Assembly: GCA_934456435.1 (NCBI GenBank)
Contig: CAKSHH010000008.1
Coordinates: 1 to 64,000, forward strand
Direction: 5' to 3'
DNA from: an uncultured Eubacteriales bacterium
GTDB taxonomy: Bacteria; Bacillota; Clostridia; Oscillospirales; Acutalibacteraceae
Length of the DNA: 64,000 nucleotides
In this document: in pieces, positions 41,427-48,429 of the stretch
How positions within the stretch are numbered: position 1 is the first letter of the stretch
Layout of the letters: the number at the start of each line of letters is the position of its first letter
The notes under the pieces: model-generated
Told to the model about the DNA's origin: nothing
Seen by the model: the letters and a program-made list of their open reading frames with translations, nothing else
Databases searched by the model: none
Program-made: the position numbers and the translations under genes

Positions 41427-41460
41427 GACGCAAGAGGCCGTCGGCATCTTGCGTCTTTGG
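41427..41460 (+). terminator. Terminator of the ceramidase-like gene
   Basis: GACGCAAGA pairs with TCTTGCGTC around an 11-nt loop, followed by TTTGGTT. The T run is short. Confidence 0.65.
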
Positions 41461-41536
41461 TTGATCGCTGAATACTCGGAGGGCGGAAGTTCATTTCTGC
41501 CTTTTTGGTGTTTGTTATTTTTAAGAGGTGATTGTT

Positions 41537-42310
41537 TTGTTCTTGCACGAACCTACATTTGATTTGGATGAACTGACAAGGTGCAATCTTCACTGTCATA
41601 CTTATTTTTCGAACTGTGCGAAAAGAGAAATGACGGTTGAAAATATTATCAAAGAGGCGGAGAGATGCGGACTTGAGATGATTTCGCTCAATGATCATAT
41701 CCTCTATCCCGACGAGTTGGAGCAGCATTTTAAAAACAACGCAAAGCTTAGAAAAGAAGTTGAGGCGACGGGAACAAAGGTCAAGGTTCTGATTGGCGGT
41801 GAGTTTTCGGCTTACGATATCGGCCGATATACTTTGCGCTACGCCGATAAGAAATACAAGCCGGATTACAGACTTTACGCCGAAAATCACTATCATGTCG
41901 GTTGTTGGGTAAGGCCTGAAAAAAGGTCGCCGGAGGGATTCAAAAATCATACGACGGCTGTTTTGAAATGTGTATTTAGCGAAAAGGCCGCCGACTGTAT
42001 TGCTCATCCGATTTACGGAGGATATTCGGCGGAATTTCTTGATGATAAATACGGTCACGATGTGGCAACGATCGGCAAGGCCTGGAGTGATAACGAGCTG
42101 GGCGATATCATGCAGATGGGCTACGAAAGCGGCTGTGCCTGGGAGCTGAACAGAGGAGCGATATTCGGAGATCCCGAATTTTTTCACCGAATGTTCAATA
42201 TCGGCAAGGAAATCGGAGTCGTATTCAACTTCGGTACCGACGCCCATCAAATCGCTGATATAGATCCGCGAAAAGAATTAGATGAAGTTAAAAGGATACT
42301 TCTCAAATGA
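41537..42310 (+). CDS. PHP-domain phosphoesterase
   Basis: A 257-residue metal-dependent phosphoesterase-fold protein. The PHP ligands are NLHCHTYFSNCAKRE near residue 17, SLNDHILYPDE near residue 48, the IGGEFSAYD glutamate, IAHPIYGG and FGTDAHQ near the C-terminus. In the family these residues bind two or three metals for phosphate-ester cleavage. The start is TTG 41537, with GAGGTG at 41525-41530. Its stop overlaps the start of the next PHP gene by four bases (ATGA), so the two are translated together and may form a complex. Confidence 0.75.
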   Translation: MFLHEPTFDLDELTRCNLHCHTYFSNCAKREMTVENIIKEAERCGLEMISLNDHILYPDELEQHFKNNAKLRKEVEATGTKVKVLIGGEFSAYDIGRYTLRYADKKYKPDYRLYAENHYHVGCWVRPEKRSPEGFKNHTTAVLKCVFSEKAADCIAHPIYGGYSAEFLDDKYGHDVATIGKAWSDNELGDIMQMGYESGCAWELNRGAIFGDPEFFHRMFNIGKEIGVVFNFGTDAHQIADIDPRKELDEVKRILLK

Positions 42311-42978
42311 AATACAAATATGAGTTGCATTGTCACACTGCCGAGACAAGTGAATGTGCGGCGGCTTTGGCAAGGGATACGGTAGAGTTTTACAAGTCAA
42401 TAGGCTACAGCGGCTTGGTCATAACGGACCATTACTCCTTTTTGACTTTCGGAACAGACAGCTTTTTTAAAAGACAGGTTGATGTTGACAAATACCTCCG
42501 TGGCTATCACAATGCGCTTGAGGCGGCTGGTAACGATTTTACTGTACTGCTTGGCATGGAGATAAGATATTTTGCAACAACAAATGACTACCTTGTGTAC
42601 GGAATTGACGAAGATTTCATTAGGAAAAACGGAAATATGCTTTTTAAAGGGCCGCGCAGATTTTATGAGCTCGTAAAAGAGAGCGGAGCAATAATCGTTC
42701 AGGCGCACCCGTTCCGCCCGTATATTCACAGGGCAAATCCGAAGTATATTGACGGCTGTGAAATATTCAACGGCAAGGACAGGGACAAGGATTTTAACCA
42801 AAAGGCTCAGGAATGGGCAAAGAAAGAGAACTTCGGCATTGTAACCGGCGGCGCGGATTTTCACCGCGAGAGCCAGAAGGGCAACACGTCGGGAATCATT
42901 ACAGAGGAAAAAATAAACAGCAACGCCGATTTGGTGCGTATTTTGAAAAGCGGAAATTACGAAATAAATATGTTTTGA
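42307..42978 (+). CDS. PHP-domain phosphoesterase
   Basis: A second PHP-fold protein, 223 residues, coupled to the previous one by an ATGA overlap. Ligands are YELHCHTAETSECAAALARD at the N-terminus, VITDHYSFLTFG, LLGMEIRYF, VQAHPFRP and TGGADFHRE. The two proteins are distinct in sequence, so this is not a recent tandem copy. The substrate is unknown. After it, 111 bp lead to the next gene with an extended -10 promoter. Confidence 0.8.
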   Translation: MKYKYELHCHTAETSECAAALARDTVEFYKSIGYSGLVITDHYSFLTFGTDSFFKRQVDVDKYLRGYHNALEAAGNDFTVLLGMEIRYFATTNDYLVYGIDEDFIRKNGNMLFKGPRRFYELVKESGAIIVQAHPFRPYIHRANPKYIDGCEIFNGKDRDKDFNQKAQEWAKKENFGIVTGGADFHRESQKGNTSGIITEEKINSNADLVRILKSGNYEINMF

Positions 42979-43045
42979 CGCAGTATTGCTTAATTGTAAA
43001 TTTTTTACAAAAGCGTCAGAATGTATTTATTTTTTCGCCCGTATG

Positions 43046-43054
43046 TGTTATTAT
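43046..43054 (+). promoter_or_regulatory. Extended -10 promoter of the lipase-like gene
   Basis: TGTTATTAT (43046-43054) has the TGN extension. The -35 region (TTTATT, 43026-43031) is poor. Confidence 0.5.
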
Positions 43055-43089
43055 CATAAAAAAGAAATCAGGAACGGGGAAGATCTGAG

Positions 43090-44850
43090 TTGAATTATCT
43101 GAAAAGGGTCGTTACAGTTGTGCTGGCGTCTGCTGTCATTATGACCTCGCTTCCGTTCGCGGCGGCAGAAGAAAAAAAGACAACGGGCATATTTCAATGC
43201 GACTGGTTTGACGAAAGTCTTTATTATCCTTTTGAATACAGCGATTCGCTTTTTACGGGCGATTCGTGTGAATATAATCACGACCTTGCGGTTTTCCTGC
43301 TCGGCATTTCAATGGCGTCGTTCAATTCCTTTGACGCTTCGGACAGGGACGGCAACATAACGAGAATGTTTGAGGAGTGCGGCTTTGAAACCGAAACCTA
43401 CGGCTACGAGACCGAGGGCTACGATACTGCCGGAGTTGTGATGGGCAGTAAAAAGGTAAGAAATGCCGACGGCGAGTATACCGCGGTGATTGCCGCCGTG
43501 AGAAGCGGAAACTACGGTATGGAATGGGGCGGAAATCTCCGCGTCGGCACGGGAGAAAATCACCTCGGCTTTGATATCGGCAAGGAAATTATACTGAACT
43601 ATATTAACAGTTATTTTTCTAATCACCCGATACAGGGAAAAATCAAACTGTTTATTCCCGGATACAGCAGGGGCGGCTCAATAGCCAACCTTGTCGGAGC
43701 AGAGCTTGACGACGGAAGCTATAAGCAAAGCATCAAGGGTGAAGACTACATCGGGAAAGCCCGAATCGGCAGGGACAACACATTTGTATATACTTATGAG
43801 GCGCCTCAATGCACAAGAAAATCGGGAGCAGACGATGCGGTTTACAGCAACATTTTTAATATAATGAATCCGAACGACTATGTCCCGAAGTTTGTTATGG
43901 ACGACTGGGGCTTCACCCATTACGGCGTGGAGTACTATCTTCCGTCGGCAGAGAACTGCGCGAACTATTCCGATTACTATGAAAATGTCTGCAAGGAGTT
44001 TGATACGTTGATGGCGGAAACCGACAAGGATTCCGATTCCAATTTTTACAGCGAAGAGGATTCGCGCTCTGTCGGAGCTATGCTCGATTCGATTATGTCA
44101 AAGCTTGCAAAAGACGTGTTTAAAAGTCAGGAATACTATTCTCAAAAGTATGAGGACGGTATGATTTTTGTCGCAGGACAGTATATAGGAAAAAAGCTGA
44201 ATGCCGGCGATGCGCTGAAGGCTCTCGGAGTTATGCTTACGGCGGTCGCGCTGGGCGTTATACCTGCCAATATGGAAACGATAAAAAGCGACGGCTTCCG
44301 CTCTTACGTTGCGGGACAGATAGCCGAAAGCGACGCAGGACAGAACCTCAACAAGGATCAGATACAGGGAATCATTGACGTTATAACGGTGATGATAGAG
44401 TTTGCCAAGGACAACAGATCCGACGTCAAAGCCCTCCTCGGACAGCTCAACACGGTTCTGAATGTTCATCAGCCTTATGTTACGCTTGCCTGGATGCGTT
44501 CGATATCGGGCGATGACATAAAGAAAATAAACACCGCGGAAAAGAAGCTTCTCACGGTGTCGTTTAATAAAATTGATATCAGGTACAAGGCAAATGCGAG
44601 AATAATTGCCGATTTCGACGAATCGCTCGGCAAGGTCGTGTGGAGCTCAAGCTCACAGAATGTCGTATCGGTTGATTCCGACGGTTTTATCACCGCAAAA
44701 GGCGAGGGCACGGCTGTCGTCACGGCACGGCTCGTTGACAGCGGTGGAAATGTTCTTGATTACGAGAACATCAGCGTTACCGTGCACACAAATGTGATCG
44801 AAGCGCTTGTATGTACGCTCAAAAATCTTTTCGGAAAGGTGTCGGTTTAA
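43090..44850 (+). CDS. Secreted lipase-like alpha/beta hydrolase with a BIG2-type domain
   Basis: A secreted protein of 586 residues with a signal peptide cleaved near PFAAAEE. The nucleophile elbow GYSRGG (about residue 198) and the preceding fold resemble class-3 lipases or related hydrolases. The C-terminal 90 residues (VVWSSSSQNVVSVDSDGF, then ITAKGEGTAVVTA) form a bacterial Ig-like group 2 domain, typical for cell-wall or matrix attachment. It starts at TTG 43090 behind GGGGAAG. The gene for a small membrane peptide begins directly after its stop. The substrate is unknown. Confidence 0.75.
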   Translation: MNYLKRVVTVVLASAVIMTSLPFAAAEEKKTTGIFQCDWFDESLYYPFEYSDSLFTGDSCEYNHDLAVFLLGISMASFNSFDASDRDGNITRMFEECGFETETYGYETEGYDTAGVVMGSKKVRNADGEYTAVIAAVRSGNYGMEWGGNLRVGTGENHLGFDIGKEIILNYINSYFSNHPIQGKIKLFIPGYSRGGSIANLVGAELDDGSYKQSIKGEDYIGKARIGRDNTFVYTYEAPQCTRKSGADDAVYSNIFNIMNPNDYVPKFVMDDWGFTHYGVEYYLPSAENCANYSDYYENVCKEFDTLMAETDKDSDSNFYSEEDSRSVGAMLDSIMSKLAKDVFKSQEYYSQKYEDGMIFVAGQYIGKKLNAGDALKALGVMLTAVALGVIPANMETIKSDGFRSYVAGQIAESDAGQNLNKDQIQGIIDVITVMIEFAKDNRSDVKALLGQLNTVLNVHQPYVTLAWMRSISGDDIKKINTAEKKLLTVSFNKIDIRYKANARIIADFDESLGKVVWSSSSQNVVSVDSDGFITAKGEGTAVVTARLVDSGGNVLDYENISVTVHTNVIEALVCTLKNLFGKVSV

Positions 44851-45021
44851 TTGAGCAGATATTTTGTTCTCATATTTTTTCTGCTCGGAGCAGGCGTGGG
44901 TGCTTTGATTTCGCTTGTTACCGATGTGAATGTCTTTATGAATATGATCGTCGGCGCACTTGCAGGCGCGGCTGTCGGATATTTTTTGAAAGTCAGAGCA
45001 GAGCGGAAGAGCGGGGAATAA
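44851..45021 (+). CDS. Small two-helix membrane peptide (56 residues)
   Basis: A short gene right after the lipase-like gene. It starts at TTG 44851 with AAAGGTG (44835-44841) 9 nt upstream. The product MSRYFVLIFFLLGAGVGALI has a first membrane helix, then SLVTDVN, a second helix (MNMIVGALAGAAVGYFL) and a charged tail ending RAERKSGE. Glycine patterns GAGVGA and GALAGAAVG suggest tight helix packing. I do not recognise the family. The good ribosome site and lack of a gap support it as real. Confidence 0.6.
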   Translation: MSRYFVLIFFLLGAGVGALISLVTDVNVFMNMIVGALAGAAVGYFLKVRAERKSGE

Positions 45022-45086
45022 GAACTCCCATGCGCTTGTTAACCTATCGTGCCTTACGGCGAGTATTGATGAAACCTAAATCGTAG

Positions 45087-45108
45087 GGCATGATGCCCAC
45101 ATCATGCC
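45087..45108. repeat. Dispersed palindromic repeat, family A, copy 4 (perfect)
   Basis: GGCATGATG-CCCA-CATCATGCC, flanked by ATCGTAG and CGTAAAG. It is preceded by GATGAAACCTAA, which matches the flank of copy 1. It lies 73 bp before a family B repeat. Confidence 0.7.
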
Positions 45109-45180
45109 GTAAAGGCAGCACAAGCCGATCAAGGCTATCCTCAAGGGAAAGCCTGTTTAAAATTTCAGCAAATTTATTTT

Positions 45181-45315
45181 GGCTCCCTTGCAGGGGAGCT
45201 GTCACGGCTTGTCCGTGACTGAGGGGTTTCCCTAAAAGGTTTGATAAAATCTGTTTCAACCCCTCCGGGTTCGGCGCAAACCGCCGAACCCACCTTCCAT
45301 ACAGGGGAGGCAAGG
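45181..45315. repeat. Dispersed multi-hairpin repeat, family B, copy 2 (complete)
   Basis: Five consecutive stems can form: GCTCCCTTGCAGGGGAGC; GTCACGGCTTGTCCGTGAC; GAGGGGTT with AACCCCTC; GGTTCGGCG with CGCCGAACC; and CCTTCCATACAGGGGAGG. The outer GGCTCCC...GGGGAGGC ends resemble terminal inverted repeats. With the family A palindrome it fills the 347-bp gap between 45,022 and 45,368; no gene is seen there. Confidence 0.8.
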
Positions 45316-45368
45316 AAAATCAGCTAAAAACAAAGCAATTATTAAAACTAAATGATGTGCACAAACTA

Positions 45369-45971
45369 TCAGTTCGCCTTGTTCATCGCCTTGTCGATAT
45401 CGCCGTCAAGAATGTACGGGAGAACCTCGGTCGCCTTGGTTATGGCTGATTTCAGCTGATCCATATCGTCCTTGCCGAACTTTGAAAGCACCCAGTCGGC
45501 GAGGTCGTATTCCGGATTCGGCTTTGCTCCGATTCCGATTTTGATTCGCGGAAAATTATCGGAATTGAGATGATAAATTATGCTCTTTATTCCGTTATGT
45601 CCGCCGTCGGTTCCCTTGCGCCTGATCCTGAGCTTGCCGCATGGGAGGGAAATATCATCGAAAATCACAATTATTTTTTCGGGCGGAATTTTATAAAATT
45701 TTGCAATGTCTCTCACCGCTGTGCCGCTGTTGTTCATAAATGTCTGCGGCTTTACCAGCAGGCATCTGTGTTGATTGATCACAACGTCGGCGATGAGAGC
45801 GTTGTTTTTTAATGTCCGGATTTCCTCGTCAAGCTCACTTGCAATGTGGTCAAGAGTGAGAAAGCCTGCGTTGTGGCGGGTGAACTCGTAGTCCTTTCCC
45901 GGATTGCCGAGTCCGACAATAAGAAACTCTATCGGTTTCGGCGAATAGTCTTTGCTTTTTTTGAAAAACAT
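45369..45971 (-). CDS. pth: Peptidyl-tRNA hydrolase
   Basis: Pth frees tRNA from drop-off peptidyl-tRNA. The 200-residue protein has VGLGNPGKDYEFTRHNAGF (catalytic His in RHNAG), KPQTFMNNSG, IIVIFDDISLPCGKLR and GGHNGIKSIIYHL. ATG 45971 is chosen because GAGG lies just upstream on the minus strand; it gives a 16-residue extension before the first strand. It follows glmU and a lipoprotein gene, but a terminator lies in the 73-bp gap before it, so its promoter is not clear and it may depend on read-through. Confidence 0.95.
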   Translation of the reverse strand: MFFKKSKDYSPKPIEFLIVGLGNPGKDYEFTRHNAGFLTLDHIASELDEEIRTLKNNALIADVVINQHRCLLVKPQTFMNNSGTAVRDIAKFYKIPPEKIIVIFDDISLPCGKLRIRRKGTDGGHNGIKSIIYHLNSDNFPRIKIGIGAKPNPEYDLADWVLSKFGKDDMDQLKSAITKATEVLPYILDGDIDKAMNKAN

Positions 45972-46001
45972 TTTGCACCTCTGTGTTATATTTGACCGCA
46001 T

Positions 46002-46031
46002 AAAAGCCTCCCGCAAACAAGGGAGGCTTTT
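46002..46031 (-). terminator. Terminator of the glmU-lipoprotein transcript
   Basis: On the minus strand AAAAGCCTCCC pairs with GGGAGGCTTTT around an 8-nt loop. It sits between the lipoprotein gene and pth. Confidence 0.8.
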
Positions 46032-46044
46032 GCTGCTGCATCTG

Positions 46045-46764
46045 TCAGAATTTCAAATCCATTTTCTTAATGTCAACCTGGCTCCAGTCGTCAACATCTG
46101 TCTGACTGTCCTCAAGGAGAGTGTAAATGAGCTTGACCTTCATTCCGTTGAGAGCCTCAACAAGGGATTCCTCGTCGGGGAACTTATCAATGTTTACATA
46201 TCCGCTGACGTAGAGGATCATACCCTTGCCGGAACCGAAGCTGTATTCACAGTCAAGATCCTTGCTGAGAACAAGGTTGTCGTTTTTGCCGCCGATTTCG
46301 ATGTATCGGGTGCAAAGACGCTTCTCGCTTGTGTTTACAACATATACGGAGTAGCCGAACTCAACCCATTTTTCCGCGTTGTTGATGATTTCTTCAGCCT
46401 TGTCTTTGTCAATTCCGCCGTTCTCGGCCTTGTCGACAAACTGGCTCTTATCCTTGTCGGTCTTGAAAGAATCGCTGACCTTTGAGCCCATGGTTGCCTC
46501 GTTGACAATGGGACTGCTGATGCTGATTACCGTTGTGGCGTCCTCTTTCTTTCCGTCGCTGTTTACCGATGTATACTTGACAACGGCTGTGCTGGCTTCA
46601 ATGTCGGGCTGAACGGGATTGCCCTTGCCGTCCGCAACCTGTGCCGACTTGGTTTTGTTGTCGGAACCGTCCGCGGAATCCTTCTTTTTGCAGCCGCCGA
46701 CTGTGAGAACGACGCTGACTGCCATAATAAGTGAAATAACTCTCAATAAAATTTTGTTGTTCAT
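46045..46764 (-). CDS. Lipoprotein of unknown function
   Basis: A 239-residue predicted lipoprotein with lipobox TVGGC (Cys25). A charged Ser/Lys/Asp-rich linker follows, then a globular part (from about 60) that carries no motif I recognise. Its ribosome site lies at the end of glmU, 10 bp away, so the two are cotranscribed. It replaces prs and ctc in the glmU-prs-ctc-pth order of Bacillus. A role in the envelope can only be guessed from its anchor and its neighbour glmU. Confidence 0.7.
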   Translation of the reverse strand: MNNKILLRVISLIMAVSVVLTVGGCKKKDSADGSDNKTKSAQVADGKGNPVQPDIEASTAVVKYTSVNSDGKKEDATTVISISSPIVNEATMGSKVSDSFKTDKDKSQFVDKAENGGIDKDKAEEIINNAEKWVEFGYSVYVVNTSEKRLCTRYIEIGGKNDNLVLSKDLDCEYSFGSGKGMILYVSGYVNIDKFPDEESLVEALNGMKVKLIYTLLEDSQTDVDDWSQVDIKKMDLKF

Positions 46765-46774
46765 AGCTTACCTC

Positions 46775-48175
46775 TTATTTCTGCCATCTGTATGGTTTTT
46801 TCTTCTTGACCCAGTCTTTCTTGACGGACTCCTTTGATCTTGCAATCGCAAGCGCGTTGTCCGGAACGTCCTCGGTGATTACCGAGCCTGCCGCCGTGTA
46901 GGCATTGTCGCCGACCTGTACGGGAGCAACGAGGCAGGTGTCACAGCCGATGAACGCGTTGTTGCCGACTCTCGTTCTTGCCTTGGATTTGCCGTCAAAG
47001 TTGGCGGTTGCACAGCCGCAGCCGAAGTTTACACCGCTGCCCACGTCGGAATCGCCGATATATGTCAGGTGAGCGACGCTTGTGTGGTCTCCGATAACGG
47101 AGTTTTTAAATTCAACAAAGTTGCCGACCTTGACGCCCTCGCCGATAACCGAGCCGGGTCTTACTCTGACGAACGGACCCATGTGAGCGCCGTTCTTTAT
47201 TTCCGCGCTGTAACACTGAACGTTGTTGAGCTCGACGTTGTCACCGATAACGCTGTCGTCAATCAAGCTGTTCGGACCGATGGAACAGCCGGAACCGATT
47301 TTGGTGTGCCCCTTGATTATTGTTCCGGGAAGAATCTCCGTGTCTGCTTTAATTTCGGCATCGGGGGAAATAATAACACCGTCGGCGCACGGAATCGAAA
47401 CGCCGTTAAGCATATTTCTCTTCATGATGCCCTTGCGTGCAATTTCATTGAGCTGCTGAAGCTGAGCTCTGTCGTTTGCGCCGAGCACTACGTCCGGAGA
47501 ATCAGCGTCATAAGCGACCGCGTTGAGATTTTTTTCAAGAATAACCTCAACCGCGTCGGTGAGATAATACTCAACCGCGCTGTCGTTTTTCTTGTCATGC
47601 TTTTCGATTATTCCCTGGAGAGATTCGAGAAGCACCGAGCTTGAGAACCAATACGCGCCCGAATTGACCTCGTTCACGATTTTTTCTGTTGCGCTCGCTT
47701 CCTTTTCCTCTACGATTTTTTTGAGCTTACCGTCCTTTGAACGGATTATTCTGCCGTAGCCGAACGGGTCGGCGATTTTGGCTGAAATGACCGTAACGGC
47801 GTTGTTGCCGGCAATATGGAAATCAAGTGCCGCCTTTATGGTCTGGGCGGGGATAAGCGGAGCGTCTCCGTTGAGAACGAGCACATTGCCCGGAACGTGC
47901 TCCTTGATGAAATCCTTTGCCTGCATAACGGCATGACCCGTTCCGAGAAGCTCGGACTGAACAACGGTTCTGTATTTGCCGTTAAAGTGTTCGTCAATCA
48001 TTTCGTGTTTGAATCCCGTGACAAGGCAGATGTCGTCAATCCCGGCGTCACAAGCCGCATCCGTAACCCAATCTATCATAGGTTTAAACAGAACCTCGGC
48101 GAGAACCTTCGGCTTGGAAGATTTCATACGGGTTCCCTGACCTGCCGCCAGAATAACTGCACAATTCATACCCAT
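46775..48175 (-). CDS. glmU: Bifunctional GlmU: GlcN-1-P acetyltransferase / GlcNAc-1-P uridyltransferase
   Basis: GlmU makes UDP-GlcNAc, the precursor for peptidoglycan and for the capsule sugars encoded at 26-29 kb. The 466-residue protein has the uridyltransferase motif LAAGQGTRMKSSKPKVL near residue 8, NGDAPLI, and NSGAYWF; the C-terminal half is a left-handed beta-helix with hexapeptide repeats and ends with the acetyltransferase site (HLTYIGDSDVG, NFDGKSKART). GAGGAGG lies upstream of the ATG. The next gene begins 10 bp downstream. Confidence 0.97.
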   Translation of the reverse strand: MGMNCAVILAAGQGTRMKSSKPKVLAEVLFKPMIDWVTDAACDAGIDDICLVTGFKHEMIDEHFNGKYRTVVQSELLGTGHAVMQAKDFIKEHVPGNVLVLNGDAPLIPAQTIKAALDFHIAGNNAVTVISAKIADPFGYGRIIRSKDGKLKKIVEEKEASATEKIVNEVNSGAYWFSSSVLLESLQGIIEKHDKKNDSAVEYYLTDAVEVILEKNLNAVAYDADSPDVVLGANDRAQLQQLNEIARKGIMKRNMLNGVSIPCADGVIISPDAEIKADTEILPGTIIKGHTKIGSGCSIGPNSLIDDSVIGDNVELNNVQCYSAEIKNGAHMGPFVRVRPGSVIGEGVKVGNFVEFKNSVIGDHTSVAHLTYIGDSDVGSGVNFGCGCATANFDGKSKARTRVGNNAFIGCDTCLVAPVQVGDNAYTAAGSVITEDVPDNALAIARSKESVKKDWVKKKKPYRWQK

Positions 48176-48339
48176 TATAGTACCTCCTCGGCATTTTTAA
48201 ATCTACATACTAATTATTGCAGAAAATCAAGATAATTACAATAGAAAAAAACATTTTTTTTACGACATTTTTCACAAAAGTTAAAGCGTTTATTTGTGCT
48301 TATTTATCTTAAAAATGTATAGCATTAGTTTATACCTTA

Positions 48340-48348
48340 TGTTATAAT
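48340..48348 (+). promoter_or_regulatory. Extended -10 promoter of ppdK
   Basis: TGTTATAAT (48340-48348) has a perfect -10 box with the TGN extension and no clear -35 box. About 75 nt of leader follow before the ATG at 48,430. Confidence 0.65.
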
Positions 48349-48429
48349 AATACGAAACGTGTTATTGGGATTATTCTGCCCAATCGCTGTTAATAATTTA
48401 GGTAATAATTTAAAATGGAGGTAATACCC

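Noticed and set aside
45022..45368. CRISPR-like array suggested by repeated hairpins
   Set aside because: The repeats are different palindromes in a single unit, with no equal spacers and no cas genes nearby.
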